DNA of 64,000 nucleotides from G965207335 sp965207335 (GCA_965207335.1 OZ242267.1:1488001-1552000); one strand, 5' to 3'. Counted from the first letter of the stretch, positions 10,359 to 19,120 are shown. Numbers and translations are program-made. Notes: generated by a model not told the origin, from the sequence alone.

Positions 10359-11051
10359 TTAAAACTCTTCTATAACACTTGCTATATTGCCATCTGCTAT
10401 GTCGTATTTTCTTTTTTGTAAATATGTTTCTCTGTATGCTATATAAGGATCATCTGCTTTGTTAAGTAAATCAGTAATAGCTAATAATTGTGCTCTTTTA
10501 TCAATAGCACCTACAATATAAATAGCCAGCCTTTTATTCTCGTCGCTTATTTTTTCTATTGTTATATTATTAACAAGACTTGCATCTAATAATAAGCCAA
10601 TACCATCTCGAACTGTACTAGGGCCTATAAATGGCAACACTAAGTAAGGACCTGAGTCAATCCCCCAAGTAGCAAAGGTTTGTCCTAAATCTTCTTTTTG
10701 TTCTGGACGATCTTGAACTTCTATTACCCCTAGTATTCCTATTGTAGTGTTAACAAATACTCTAAAAAATGATCCTACACTACTAAAGCCCTTGGCCTGT
10801 AATAATTGGTTAAAAGCAGTACTTATATCTGCTATATTAGCAAAAAAATTACTAACTCCTGCTTGGACTGGACCTGGTATATTATCTTGATAAGTTCGTG
10901 CTATTGGCACAAAAATAGAGTCAATACCAGTATTTAACTTAAACATGTCTCTATTAAAATTTTGCCATGGATCTACATCGCCTGCATATAAGTTATTAAA
11001 AAGTACTAAAAACACTGACAGTGTAATAGTTTTAATTATTTTTTTATTCAT
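10359..11051 (-). CDS. mlaA: MlaA/VacJ-family protein lacking a lipobox
   Basis: 230 residues. MlaA sits in the outer membrane and removes mislocalised phospholipids from the outer leaflet, passing them to MlaC. DPWQNFNRDMFKLN, the YRETYLQKRKYDI tail and the YLVLPFIGPSTVRDG block are characteristic. The signal peptide (about residues 1-23, ending LYAGD) has no Cys lipobox, unlike the E. coli lipoprotein, so signal peptidase I cleavage after Ala is more likely than lipidation. It overlaps carA by four bases (ATGA) and precedes carB by four, so it is embedded in the carAB operon. No other mla gene is in the window. Confidence 0.9.
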   Translation of the reverse strand: MNKKIIKTITLSVFLVLFNNLYAGDVDPWQNFNRDMFKLNTGIDSIFVPIARTYQDNIPGPVQAGVSNFFANIADISTAFNQLLQAKGFSSVGSFFRVFVNTTIGILGVIEVQDRPEQKEDLGQTFATWGIDSGPYLVLPFIGPSTVRDGIGLLLDASLVNNITIEKISDENKRLAIYIVGAIDKRAQLLAITDLLNKADDPYIAYRETYLQKRKYDIADGNIASVIEEF

Positions 11052-12175
11052 ACCATCATCTCCTTAAAGTTATTAAATAAGTATTGTGTATCGTTGGGGC
11101 CTGGGCTTGCTTCTGGATGCCCTTGAAAACCAAAGGCTTTTTTATTAATTATTTTAATGCCTTGAATAGAATTGTCAAATAATGAACGATGAGTTATTTC
11201 TATATTTGAATTAATATTATTATCAGAGATAGTAAAGCCATGGTTTTGACTGGTAATCAAAACCTTATTGGACTTCAACTCTTTAACTGGGTGATTAGCA
11301 CCATGATGGCCAAATTTCATTTTTTCGGTTTTACAACTACCAGCTAAAGCTAATAATTGGTATCCAAGGCAAATGCCAAATATTGGTATATTTAGTGCTA
11401 ACAGTTTTTTTATATTTGCAATAGCATAGTTACAAGGCTTGGGATCCCCAGGCCCATTAGACAAAAAAACTCCATCAGGCTTAATGGCTAAAACATCTTT
11501 AACATCGGCTTTAGCGGGAAATACCGTTAAATTACAGCCTATATCTACTAAAAATCTTAACATACTTTTCTTTACCCCATAATCATAAACAGCTACATTA
11601 AATTTATTACTGGGCTTGTTAAATTTATTATCAAAAATATTATAACTACCTTGTTGAAAATTGTATTTTTTCTTAGTTGATACCACTTGAGCTAAGTCGG
11701 TATTTTCTAGTCCTTTATACTCCCTAGCTTTAGTTATGGCTTTATCAATTAAACTGTTATCTATTTTATCAGCACTTAAAATACAGCCTTTTGATGAGCC
11801 TTTATCTTTTAGCATTCTGGTTAATGCTCTGCTATCAACATCAGTAATGCCTACAACATTATGTTGTAGTAAAAAACTTTTTAATGAGCCATTAGCACGC
11901 CAATTACTATAATTATCTATTAAATTACGGACAATTAAGCCTCTGGCAAATACCTTATCTGACTCATAATCATTGTCGTTAATACCCGTATTTCCAATGT
12001 GGGGGTAGGTTAGAGTTATTAGTTGCTCGGCATAAGATGGGTCGCTAAGTATTTCTTGATAACCAGTCATTGAAGTATTAAAAACCACCTCGCCAACGGC
12101 TATGCCTTGTTTAGCAATATTATTTCCATAAAATACATCTCCTGTTTCTAATGCTAATATTGCGTTTTTTGACAC
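11048..12175 (-). CDS. carA: carbamoyl-phosphate synthase small (glutaminase) subunit
   Basis: 375 residues. It hydrolyses glutamine and channels ammonia to CarB. The N-terminal small-subunit domain begins with LALETGDVFYG and contains SYAEQLITLTYPHIGN. The class I amidotransferase domain follows: the nucleophile Cys is in FGICLGYQLLALA, and the His-Glu pair is in GFQGHPEASPGP near the C-terminus. The nucleophile elbow reads CLGYQ rather than the common CLGHQ, a tolerated variant. It is the first gene of carA-mlaA-carB on this strand. Confidence 0.96.
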   Translation of the reverse strand: MSKNAILALETGDVFYGNNIAKQGIAVGEVVFNTSMTGYQEILSDPSYAEQLITLTYPHIGNTGINDNDYESDKVFARGLIVRNLIDNYSNWRANGSLKSFLLQHNVVGITDVDSRALTRMLKDKGSSKGCILSADKIDNSLIDKAITKAREYKGLENTDLAQVVSTKKKYNFQQGSYNIFDNKFNKPSNKFNVAVYDYGVKKSMLRFLVDIGCNLTVFPAKADVKDVLAIKPDGVFLSNGPGDPKPCNYAIANIKKLLALNIPIFGICLGYQLLALAGSCKTEKMKFGHHGANHPVKELKSNKVLITSQNHGFTISDNNINSNIEITHRSLFDNSIQGIKIINKKAFGFQGHPEASPGPNDTQYLFNNFKEMMV

Positions 12176-12463
12176 TGCAAGAACCTTTAAAAAATTATCC
12201 TAAATTTTATCATAAAAGATAAACTCCGTAAGTAAAAGTACAAATAAATATGCTATTATTGCATAAGAATAGTAGGCAGTCCTCTCAATATAGGAATAAT
12301 ATACTTAAATTGACAAAATACTTATTTTTCAGTAGTTACAGGTTTGTTTTTAACTAGCCTCATTACAAGTTTATGCCTTAAAACTTTATATTTGGATTAT
12401 TTATCTTGACCTACTTTTTGCAAGCTAAGTAATATTTTGGTTGATTTAGCTAGGTTTTTATTT

Positions 12464-12736
12464 TTATAATTCGTTAAAAGCACTTTCAACATCTACGCTA
12501 AAACTATCAAATGAGTTTAAAATATTTCCTTTTTTAGTTAATTTGAATGTTGAATTAGTATTTTTTTGCATAGGGACTAATTTATAGTTATCCGTTCCTA
12601 TTAATTCTTTTTTAATAATTAAATAGCCTATTTTATCTGGCGATATTTCTAAGAAAAACAGATGTGTGTATCGTGTGTCATAGCGTATTCCGTTAAACTG
12701 AAAAAGACCAATAGTATCTCTTGTTACAACCTTAGC
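12464..12736 (-). pseudogene. C-terminal remnant of an unidentified protein
   Basis: An open minus-strand frame of 90 codons ends at TAA (12464-12466), and its upstream side is closed by a stop at 12737-12739 with no start codon near. The translation is protein-like (blocks such as FNGIRYDTRYTHLFFLEIS and KIGYLIIKKELIGTDNYKLV), not repetitive, and reads to a natural end, so it looks like the 3' end of a gene whose 5' part was deleted. I do not recognise the family. A restriction or nuclease protein is possible but unsupported. Confidence 0.4.
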
Positions 12737-12850
12737 CTAAAAAAATAAGAAAACATAATGCGGTTCCCACATTTTACTGTACACCTCTTTTGATAGATTT
12801 TAGCACTATTTTTATCATCTTTTTATTAAATATTACAGGCAATAACTGCC

Positions 12851-12952
12851 GCCAATTATACTGTGTTTGTAGGATGAGATTGCCACGCCTTTTACAAAGG
12901 CTCGCAATGACAGTGTAATTTACAAAGGCTCGTAATGACGGTGTAATAATTA
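12851..12952. repeat. TCATTGCGA palindromic repeat cluster
   Basis: Contains ATTGCCACGCC followed by GGCTCGCAATGAC and a second partial GGCTCGTAATGACG unit. The same units recur at 14402, 18259, 18921, 23885 and 48602, always between genes. The arms can pair imperfectly, giving a hairpin typical of dispersed intergenic bacterial repeats. Confidence 0.7.
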
Positions 12953-13054
12953 TACTGTACTCGTAATGCGGTGAGTATAAAATAGTAGCATACCTGAGGT
13001 GTATAATGAAAAAACCGCATACTTACCCCTGTAATTCTCTTTTTTGATAAATAT

Positions 13055-14230
13055 ATGGACATTAAAATATTAAAAAATCATAATAAATTAAATATTGCTT
13101 ATCCAAGTTTTTTAACAAACGTTAGTAATAAAACACTAAACGAACAAGCCTATAACGAAATTACAAAATGGGCTGGATATAGTAAAACTCCGCTATTAGA
13201 ACTGGATAAATTAGCAAAAAAATTAGCAGTTGCAAAAATTTACTATAAGGACGAAAGTCAGCGTTTTGGACTTAAAAGTTTTAAGGCATTAGGTGGTGCA
13301 TATGGGGTTTTGTATTTATTAAAAACTATAATTACTAATAAAACTAAAAACAAAGTAAGTTTTCAAGATATTAGAGACAATAAATACCAAGATATTACAA
13401 AAAATATAACAGTTGTTACTGCAACAGACGGTAATCACGGTCGTTCAGTTGCTTGGGGGGCTAAATCCTTTGGTTGTAACTGTGAGATTTATATCCACAA
13501 AGATGTAAGTAAAGCAAGAAAAGAAGAAATGGAAGCTCTAGGGGCAAAAGTAATAAGAGTAAATGGGAATTATGATTATTCAGTAACAGAGGCTAAAAAA
13601 CAAGAAAAACAAAGTGATACACATATAGTATCAGACACCTCTTATAACGGCTATACAAAAATACCAAAACAGATTATGGCAGGTTATAGTGTTATGTTAG
13701 CAGAGATTTTTAATACAATAAAGGATGATATATCTCATATATTTGTACAAGGTGGGTGTGGTGGCTTAGCGGCTTGTGTATGTAGCTATTACTGGCAAAA
13801 ACTAGGTGGCGATATGGCAAAATTTATTGTTGTTGAACCAGATGTTGCTAATTGCCTATATCAAAGCTGTAACAATAATACCATAACGGATATAAACATT
13901 GTAAAAGAGACTATTCAAGCAGGATTATCTTGTGGTAACCCGTCTTTTTTAGCTTGGGATATATTAAAAAACGGTGTTGATTATTTTATGACTATTACAG
14001 ACAATGATATAGCAAGTACAATGCAAGCTATGGCTAATAAAACTTATAGCTCAAAATCAATAATAGCAGGTGAATCAGCAGTTGCAGGCATAGTAGGACT
14101 TATAGCTACTAGTAAAGATAGCAAAATAAAAAATGAACTAAAATTAAATATAAATAGTAAAATTTTATTATTAGGCACAGAAGGGGCAACAGACAAGCAA
14201 ATTTATGATAAATTGGTAAAATCAGATTAG
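13055..14230 (+). CDS. dpaL: diaminopropionate ammonia-lyase (PLP, fold type II)
   Basis: 391 residues. DpaL splits 2,3-diaminopropionate into pyruvate and two ammonia. The PLP lysine is K77 in RFGLKSFKALGGA, a sequence typical of DpaL. TATDGNHGRSVAWGAK, IYIHKDVSKARKEEMEALGA and the VQGGCGGLAA phosphate-binding loop follow in the right order, and GESAVAGIVGL lies near the end. The protein starts at ATG 13055 with no strong SD. It stands alone. Loss of one Lys-rich region or a related threonine deaminase role cannot be excluded, but the spacing fits DpaL well. Confidence 0.85.
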   Translation: MDIKILKNHNKLNIAYPSFLTNVSNKTLNEQAYNEITKWAGYSKTPLLELDKLAKKLAVAKIYYKDESQRFGLKSFKALGGAYGVLYLLKTIITNKTKNKVSFQDIRDNKYQDITKNITVVTATDGNHGRSVAWGAKSFGCNCEIYIHKDVSKARKEEMEALGAKVIRVNGNYDYSVTEAKKQEKQSDTHIVSDTSYNGYTKIPKQIMAGYSVMLAEIFNTIKDDISHIFVQGGCGGLAACVCSYYWQKLGGDMAKFIVVEPDVANCLYQSCNNNTITDINIVKETIQAGLSCGNPSFLAWDILKNGVDYFMTITDNDIASTMQAMANKTYSSKSIIAGESAVAGIVGLIATSKDSKIKNELKLNINSKILLLGTEGATDKQIYDKLVKSD

Positions 14231-14329
14231 CTATATATCAAAACAACTAATAACAGAGTTGATTGTAATAAAAATTAAAGAGGTGTCCAGTAAAATATCC
14301 TTTGTTTGTTGCTCGTTTGGCAAAAAGAC

Positions 14330-14370
14330 AAGTCCGACTTGTGATTAAAAACATATCACAAGTCGGACTT
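14330..14370. repeat. perfect 16-bp inverted repeat
   Basis: AAGTCCGACTTGTGAT at 14330-14345 is followed after a nine-base loop by ATCACAAGTCGGACTT, ending at 14370, a 16-bp perfect stem. The arm itself contains the near-palindrome AAGTCCGACTT. A related half (ACAAGTCAGACTT) occurs near 19148. No run of T follows directly, so it is not a classical terminator. Confidence 0.7.
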
Positions 14371-14401
14371 ATGCTGTTTCGGCTTGATTTCTTTGATTTC
14401 C

Positions 14402-14550
14402 CACCGTCATTGCGAACACAGTTTTTGTGTGTGTGGCAATCTCAGGCAATGTACTGGTACTAATTACACCGTGTTTGTAGGATGAGATTGCCACGCCTTT
14501 TACAAAGGCTACGCAATGACAGTGTAATTTACAAAGGTTACACAATGACG
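14402..14550. repeat. TCATTGCGA palindromic repeat, double unit
   Basis: One unit (CCGTCATTGCGAACACAG to GTGTGGCAATCTCAGG) is followed by a second in the other phase (GGATGAGATTGCCACGCC to CTACGCAATGACAG). The same composite, including the GTACTGGTAC linker, occurs at 18921. Confidence 0.7.
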
Positions 14551-14564
14551 AGAGTATATAAAAA

Positions 14565-15404
14565 CTACCTCATTTTACTAAGTATAGTATTTATTGCTAT
14601 CTTATCAATAATGCTTGTTACGGCTTTATCTAATTCGCTATCTTTGCTATAATTTGCCTCAGCACATATAGTTGCTCGTTCATTTTTTACTAATTCTTGG
14701 GCTTTTTTGTGAGTATTGCCTTGTTTTGCTTGTTTTTTATACACAGCAATAGAATGTCCGCCTTGATAATTAACCATTTTCATAGCGGGTATATCAGTGT
14801 CTCCGTCGCCAATAAAAATAATATTTTTAAATGGTATAGGACGCTGGTTTTCTGGGGTAAATTCATTAATTTTTGTGTCTTCCCAAGAGTTAAGAATACC
14901 CTTATTTATACGAAATAAATATTGGGTTTTTGTTGTGTAATTTATTGCTAAGGCTGGATATTCCGCAACATCGTTGTGGTCGTATTTATAACCAGATGCA
15001 AAAATATATTTAAACTCATTCTTTATTTTTGTGCCTGCTATCATCTCTCTTAGCCCAGATGAGATAATATAATGTTCAATGTCAATATTTTTACTTTTTG
15101 CGTATTTATTAATTCTATTAAACCAAGTATCAACGCCTGCAAAAAGTTTAATATTTTTACCGTGTTCTATAAAGTCTTTTTTTCTAACTGGTACTTTATT
15201 TTCTCTTGCTTTTGTTAGTATTAGATGCATATATGCTAGCACATTATCCATGTCATTTTCTTGTGCTATTTTTCTGGAGTTATTCCAAAACTGCTCGTTA
15301 TTATCTCCTAATGCAGGTATAAATGAATGCTCTTGCATATTTCCTAAGGCAAGCGTGCCGTCAAAATCATAGGCAATTGCCATTTTTGTTCGTTGTATTG
15401 GCAT
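14565..15404 (-). CDS. HAD-superfamily phosphatase
   Basis: 279 residues. HAD motif I is YDFDGTLA (residues 12-19), with D13 as nucleophile and D15 as acid/base. Motif II is probably the IISSG turn near residue 115, and motif IV is IFIGDGDTDIPAM near 200. The cap between motifs I and II is helical and about 80 residues long. The substrate is unknown; the family includes phosphoserine-phosphatase-like and nucleotide-type phosphatases. It stands alone, with a convergent neighbour upstream in the window and a divergent RiPP precursor on the other side. Confidence 0.8.
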   Translation of the reverse strand: MPIQRTKMAIAYDFDGTLALGNMQEHSFIPALGDNNEQFWNNSRKIAQENDMDNVLAYMHLILTKARENKVPVRKKDFIEHGKNIKLFAGVDTWFNRINKYAKSKNIDIEHYIISSGLREMIAGTKIKNEFKYIFASGYKYDHNDVAEYPALAINYTTKTQYLFRINKGILNSWEDTKINEFTPENQRPIPFKNIIFIGDGDTDIPAMKMVNYQGGHSIAVYKKQAKQGNTHKKAQELVKNERATICAEANYSKDSELDKAVTSIIDKIAINTILSKMR

Positions 15405-15514
15405 ATTAGATTATTGTTAATTTTTTAATGCTATTTTAGCAGTTATTTTTTTTGGTTTAATAAAAAGTAAATACATAAGAGTTATGCACATTGTCCTTAT
15501 GAAATGATTTTAAA

Positions 15515-15545
15515 GTGTAACACATAAACTATATATTTAATTATA
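15515..15545 (+). promoter_or_regulatory. shared upstream motif of RiPP precursor 2
   Basis: GTGTAACACATAAACTATAT begins at 15515 and continues with ATTTAATTAT. It matches the region at 51315 closely and the one at 421 more loosely. It lies 130-155 bases before the precursor ATG. A solo copy of the MITE end GAGACCTTTGCA lies at about 15588, between this motif and the gene. Confidence 0.5.
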
Positions 15546-15671
15546 CAATTGAGTATGATTTATAAAAAAGTAATTATAATAATAAGAGACCTTTGCAATA
15601 AAAGTAGATAGTATTTTATTTAGCAATTTAGCATATATTTAGATTTTTTTAAATAATAAAGGAGTATTGAT

Positions 15672-15947
15672 ATGAAAGATAATGAAGAGAATTTTTATGA
15701 TAAACTTTTAAACAAAGAATTTAGAGATGAATTAATCTCAAATCCAAAAGACTGCATTAAAAATCTTGTTGATGAGGATTTACATGATATAAAGTATAAG
15801 GTAGTTGAATCAACTAAGAATATCACTTATATTGCCATCCCTAATAACAGTGAAGTTATAAATTTATCAGCATTAGGTGGAATATCTGCTGCTGGTTATC
15901 GTGGAAATGATCCTTTTAGCTACTCTTTCCACCAGTTCCACAAGTAG
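15672..15947 (+). CDS. RiPP precursor-like peptide with NHLP-type leader (copy 2)
   Basis: 91 residues with SD AAAGGAG ten bases upstream. The leader (NKEFRDELISNPKDCIKNL, then IKYKVVESTKNITYIAIP) is nearly the same as that of the copy at 51500. A clear GG site (SALGGISAAG, about residues 70-79) separates it from a short tail that contains Asn, Asp, Phe, Tyr, Ser and His rather than the GTVGT steps of copies 1 and 4. The tail could be a real but different core, or a drifted one; ending in FHQFHK it lacks Cys. No modification enzyme is near. Divergent from the HAD gene. Confidence 0.65.
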   Translation: MKDNEENFYDKLLNKEFRDELISNPKDCIKNLVDEDLHDIKYKVVESTKNITYIAIPNNSEVINLSALGGISAAGYRGNDPFSYSFHQFHK

Positions 15948-16013
15948 AAAGATAAGCATGGAGGGTAGGTTTTAAATTTTGCTGGACTATATTTTATAGA
16001 TTGATTTTTATTT

Positions 16014-17063
16014 TTACACAAACCAAGATTGTAATTTAGCTTCATCATTTAGGGCTAAAGTATTAAATTGTTGTTTTATGCCTGATTTATTTGCTACTTC
16101 TACTAATATATCGCTATCATCGTTATTTTTACTGTATCTAGCTATAATTTTAGCACTTAGTTTTAAGTCTTCTTGATTAGGACTGCCATCAATTAGAGCT
16201 ATGGGTCCTGTGCAATTAATTGGTTGTATAGTTGAGTATTGTCTTTTATATCCTGATAAAAAATTAACTTCTCCCTCTTCTCTGGCAATAATTAACTTAA
16301 ACCTATTATTAGGGCGAATATGTCTGCCTACTTTTAATAGCATTAAATCGTCTAACTGATAGTCTCTATTATTTCTTGCTTGCCACATATCAACTAATTT
16401 ATCTGAGTATTTTTTGTCGGTTAAAAAACAACAACCACCAGCTGGAGTTGCATAGTCTTTAAAACCATATTTTTCTGCTAATTGCATTTGTACCTTTCTA
16501 CTTCTGCCACTAATATCTAATAATTTATCTCTATCAATCCAAGATTGTAACTCTGGGTAAGTTGGAGGTAATAATTTAGCTGATAATGGGCGTAATAATA
16601 AGTCTTTAGCATCTGATTCTTTTTGTATTATTGGCATAGTATCGCGTCTTTGACTCATAGGTCTTTGTCCTATAACCTCACCGGTAATAATAAAATCAAA
16701 ATCATTTTTTAACATCCATTGTTTGGCTTTTTTTACCATAAAACTTTTACAATCTAGGCACGGATTCATATTTTTGCCGTAGCCATGTTTAGGGTTTAAT
16801 AGCACATCCTTATATTCTTCTACTACATCAATAATATGAAGTTTAATGCCTAATTGTTGTGCTACCCATAGGGCATTATTGCGTTTCTTTTTATCTTGGT
16901 GTTTTTTTCTAATGGCATGAGTATGCCCTTCAACACAAAAACCAGTAAAAAAATTAAGACCAACAACTTCAATACCTTGTTCTAAAATTAATTTAGAACT
17001 TAATAAAGAATCTAAACCCCCTGATACTAAAGATACTGCTTTTTTTTTGTTATTTGTTGTCAT
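16014..17063 (-). CDS. PP-loop ATPase, MnmA/ThiI-like thiolase
   Basis: 349 residues. The N-terminal ATP-pyrophosphatase motif SLVSGGLDSLLSS (residues 11-23) marks a PP-loop enzyme. CLDCK near residue 103 and GGCCFLT near 210 supply Cys residues of the kind that carry persulfide sulfur in MnmA-type tRNA thiolases. The protein is not standard MnmA: the C-terminal ~120 residues are a different domain. Proteins like this are annotated in many gammaproteobacteria as a 'tRNA methyltransferase/thiouridylase domain protein'; a role in sulfur transfer to tRNA or a cofactor is likely but the substrate is unknown. It overlaps lptA by 14 bases and is co-transcribed with it. Confidence 0.75.
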   Translation of the reverse strand: MTTNNKKKAVSLVSGGLDSLLSSKLILEQGIEVVGLNFFTGFCVEGHTHAIRKKHQDKKKRNNALWVAQQLGIKLHIIDVVEEYKDVLLNPKHGYGKNMNPCLDCKSFMVKKAKQWMLKNDFDFIITGEVIGQRPMSQRRDTMPIIQKESDAKDLLLRPLSAKLLPPTYPELQSWIDRDKLLDISGRSRKVQMQLAEKYGFKDYATPAGGCCFLTDKKYSDKLVDMWQARNNRDYQLDDLMLLKVGRHIRPNNRFKLIIAREEGEVNFLSGYKRQYSTIQPINCTGPIALIDGSPNQEDLKLSAKIIARYSKNNDDSDILVEVANKSGIKQQFNTLALNDEAKLQSWFV

Positions 17064-17520
17064 TTACTATTACTTGATTTTGAACTTTGCCATTCTTATT
17101 AGCTGTTATAGTGGCTGATTTATTATCTATATTATATATTAAATTATCTGCTAATATTTTATTATTATTATCAATAATTTGCACCATACCACTTAATATT
17201 AAAGTATTGTTTTTAGCATTATAATCTATCATTAGTGCTGTTATTGTAGGAGTATTACTATTAATATCATTATAATAAAAAATTGGCTTTTCTTTGCTAG
17301 CAGAAATTTTTATTGTTTGGATTTTTTTATTCTCTCGTTTAATAATAATCTTATTAGCGGTTAGTTTAGCCTCATCTTTTTTAATAACAACGCCTCCTGT
17401 ATAAATTCCTATTCCTGTATCATTATTTAATAATATTGTTTCTGCACTAATATTAATTACACTTTCGCTAAGGGTTATATTGCTTATAATAATAAGTAAT
17501 AAACTTAAAATAATTTTCAT
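17050..17520 (-). CDS. lptA: LptA-like periplasmic lipopolysaccharide transport protein
   Basis: 156 residues with a signal peptide (hydrophobic to about residue 17, LSES cleavage region). The OstA/LptA repeat pattern is visible: INISAETILLNNDTGIGIYT, then GGVVIKKDEAKLTANKIII, then a second round NTLILSGMVQIIDNNNKILADNLIYNI. LptA bridges the inner membrane LptBFGC complex and outer membrane LptD. lptB and lptC are not adjacent here; instead it precedes a PP-loop enzyme with a 14-base overlap. Sequence is short and AT-drifted, but the beta-jellyroll repeat signature supports the call. Confidence 0.75.
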   Translation of the reverse strand: MKIILSLLLIIISNITLSESVINISAETILLNNDTGIGIYTGGVVIKKDEAKLTANKIIIKRENKKIQTIKISASKEKPIFYYNDINSNTPTITALMIDYNAKNNTLILSGMVQIIDNNNKILADNLIYNIDNKSATITANKNGKVQNQVIVNDNK

Positions 17521-17521
17521 A

Positions 17522-18091
17522 ATGTTAGCTAGTAAAAAAATTAAAAATACTTATGCAATAATACCTGATAAAGCAATAAATATTACTCAAATTGAAAAAG
17601 TATTAATGTCTTATAATGTATGTTGTATGCAATATAGACGCAAAAATATTACTAGTAATGTCAAAATTAAAGAAGCAAAACAAATACAAAAATTATGCAA
17701 AAAGTATAATACACTATTTATAATTAATGATGACTTAAAATTATGCCAAGAAATTAATGCCGATGGAGTACATTTAGGTGCTTATGATATAAGTTTAAAA
17801 ATAGCAAGAAAAATACTAATCAAAAATAAAGTTATTGGTATATCTTGCTATGATGATATTAACTTAGCTATACAAGCAGAAAAAGATGGGGCTGATTATG
17901 TGGCATTTGGTAGTGTATTTACCTCTAAAACCAAACTAAAAGTCAAAAAATGTCCACTTTCTGTTATTAGCAATGCCAAAAAAATACTATCTATACCCAT
18001 TGTTGCCATAGGCGGTATTAATGAAAGCAATAAAAACTTAGTAATAACAGCAGGTGCTGATGCGTATGCTATGATTGATAATTTATGCTAA
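17522..18091 (+). CDS. thiE: thiamine-phosphate synthase-like protein
   Basis: 189 residues from ATG 17522. ThiE joins the pyrimidine and thiazole halves of thiamine. MQYRRKN matches the QLR.K substrate motif, LFIINDDLKLCQEINADGVHLG the central DxxL...DGVHLG block, and DGADYVAFGSVFTSKTK with IPIVAIGGI complete the TIM barrel. An ATG at 17480 in the same frame would add 14 residues inside lptA; the shorter start fits the family. The start lies one base from the divergent lptA start, so the promoters overlap the opposite coding sequences. No other thi gene is nearby; TenI-like relatives are an alternative. Confidence 0.8.
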   Translation: MLASKKIKNTYAIIPDKAINITQIEKVLMSYNVCCMQYRRKNITSNVKIKEAKQIQKLCKKYNTLFIINDDLKLCQEINADGVHLGAYDISLKIARKILIKNKVIGISCYDDINLAIQAEKDGADYVAFGSVFTSKTKLKVKKCPLSVISNAKKILSIPIVAIGGINESNKNLVITAGADAYAMIDNLC

Positions 18092-18258
18092 AAAATGATA
18101 CAATACTATTATATTAAAAGTTTATGCTAAAAAGATGTTATTGTTGCCATAGTTATTATATATTTTAGCTAGTCCGATTTTTTACTATTTTATTGGGAAT
18201 TATATACTTAATCTGCAAAAATATCTAAGTTTTAGGTACACAATACTTAATTATTAAA

Positions 18259-18319
18259 TTATACCGCGTTTGTAGGATGAGATTGCCACGCCTTTTACAA
18301 GTCTCGCAATGACGATGGG
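18259..18319. repeat. TCATTGCGA palindromic repeat
   Basis: The unit TTTGTAGGATGAGATTGCCA with its partner TCTCGCAATGACGATGGG, same family as 12851. The spacer GCCTTTTACAA is conserved. Confidence 0.65.
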
Positions 18320-18463
18320 TATAATTCCAATTCGTTATTGTGGGTACTTTTTTTTAATTACATGGGTGCTTTTTTAAAATCACACCACAAATATCTCACG
18401 ACAAAAATATAAATTACAAGCACAATCTCTATATGGGGAGTTTGAGGGGCTGTTGTACAGTGA

Positions 18464-18626
18464 GAGACCTTTGCATAAATATGAATAATCATTAAAACGC
18501 CCACTTTCACCAACTTGGTTATTTTCTTAAAACCAGCTTTAGCCCTGCTAGGGCAGGCTTTAAGAAAATAACCAATTCGGCAAAATTTGTCATTTTTCTA
18601 ATCATCCCTATTTATGCAAAGGCCTC
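18464..18626. mobile_element. MITE-like element, long form (163 bp)
   Basis: It begins GAGACCTTTGCATAAATATG and ends TTTATGCAAAGGCCTC, an inverted terminal repeat of about 16 bp. The inside is non-coding and holds the block AGCCCTGCTAGGGCAGGC. The same long form is at 51047-51206. The GAGACCTTTGCA end resembles tips of IS5-group insertion sequences, so a transposase in trans is likely; none is in the window. Confidence 0.75.
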
Positions 18627-18665
18627 ATAATAATTGTAATGAAGGAATTAGTTCTGCCCCTAATG

Positions 18666-18772
18666 GAGACCTTTGCACAAACATGAATAATCATCAGAAC
18701 CCCGCTTTCCACTCACTTACATTAAGCAAAAATCAGAGCTCTGCTAATCATCTCTATTTATGCAAAGATCTC
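18666..18772. mobile_element. MITE-like element, short form (107 bp)
   Basis: It begins GAGACCTTTGCACAAACATG and ends TTTATGCAAAGATCTC. It lacks the inner block of the long form and matches the element at 57823-57928 (same inner CACTCACTTA/TTAAGCAAAAATCAG sequence, in the opposite orientation). Only 39 bases separate it from the previous element. Confidence 0.75.
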
Positions 18773-18810
18773 TAATAAAAAAACAAGCAAATATAGTTAA
18801 TATGCACTGA

Positions 18811-18872
18811 ATAACCTGTAATTGCTGTTAGGGGTTTGGGGATACCCCCCAAAGTAAGCTTTGCTTACTATT
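18811..18872. repeat. composite repeat shared with 23946-24008
   Basis: CCTGTAATTGCTGTTAGGGG followed by TTTGGGGATA and AAAGTAAGCTTTGCTTACTA. The same parts occur in inverted order and orientation at 23946-24008. AGTAAGCTTTGCTTACT is itself a near-perfect palindrome. Confidence 0.6.
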
Positions 18873-18920
18873 CTTGGTACTTTTTTTTTGTATTTTGGCA
18901 AAATACTGGTACTCAATTAC

Positions 18921-19120
18921 TCCCACCGTCATTGCGAACACTGTTTTTTAGTGTGTGGCAATCTCAGGCAATATACTGGTACTATATTACACCGCGTTTG
19001 TAGGATGAGATTGCCACGCCTTTTTACAAAGGCTCGCAATGACGGGCAACATACTGCTGCCAATTACACCGTGTTTGTAAGATGAGATTGTCATGCCTTT
19101 ATCAAGGCTCGTAATGACAA
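18921..19120. repeat. TCATTGCGA palindromic repeats, three units
   Basis: Three successive units, each with a GTGGCAATCTCA or GATGAGATTGCCA arm and a CTCGCAATGACG partner, linked by ATACTGGTACT. The third is degenerate (GAGATTGTCATGCC). Same family as 14402-14550. Confidence 0.65.

Larger units (their letters stand above)
12176..13054. other. long intergenic region: gene remnant plus palindromic repeats
   Basis: 879 bases between divergent carA and the lyase gene. It contains a minus-strand coding remnant (12464-12736, listed separately) and a cluster of TCATTGCGA-type palindromic repeats at 12851-12952. The rest shows no gene. Promoters for both flanking genes must lie here, but no consensus pair is convincing. 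Confidence 0.5.
14231..14564. other. intergenic region with strong hairpin and repeats
   Basis: 334 bases between convergent genes. It contains the perfect inverted repeat at 14330-14370 and a double palindromic repeat at 14402-14550. No coding sequence is visible. The convergent arrangement suggests that these structures may also end transcripts from both sides. Confidence 0.5.

Noticed and set aside
18861..19085. 74-codon open frame in the repeat region
   Set aside because: It runs through the TCATTGCGA palindromic repeats and their linkers; the translation (CEHCFLVCGNLRQ) comes from repeat units found elsewhere.
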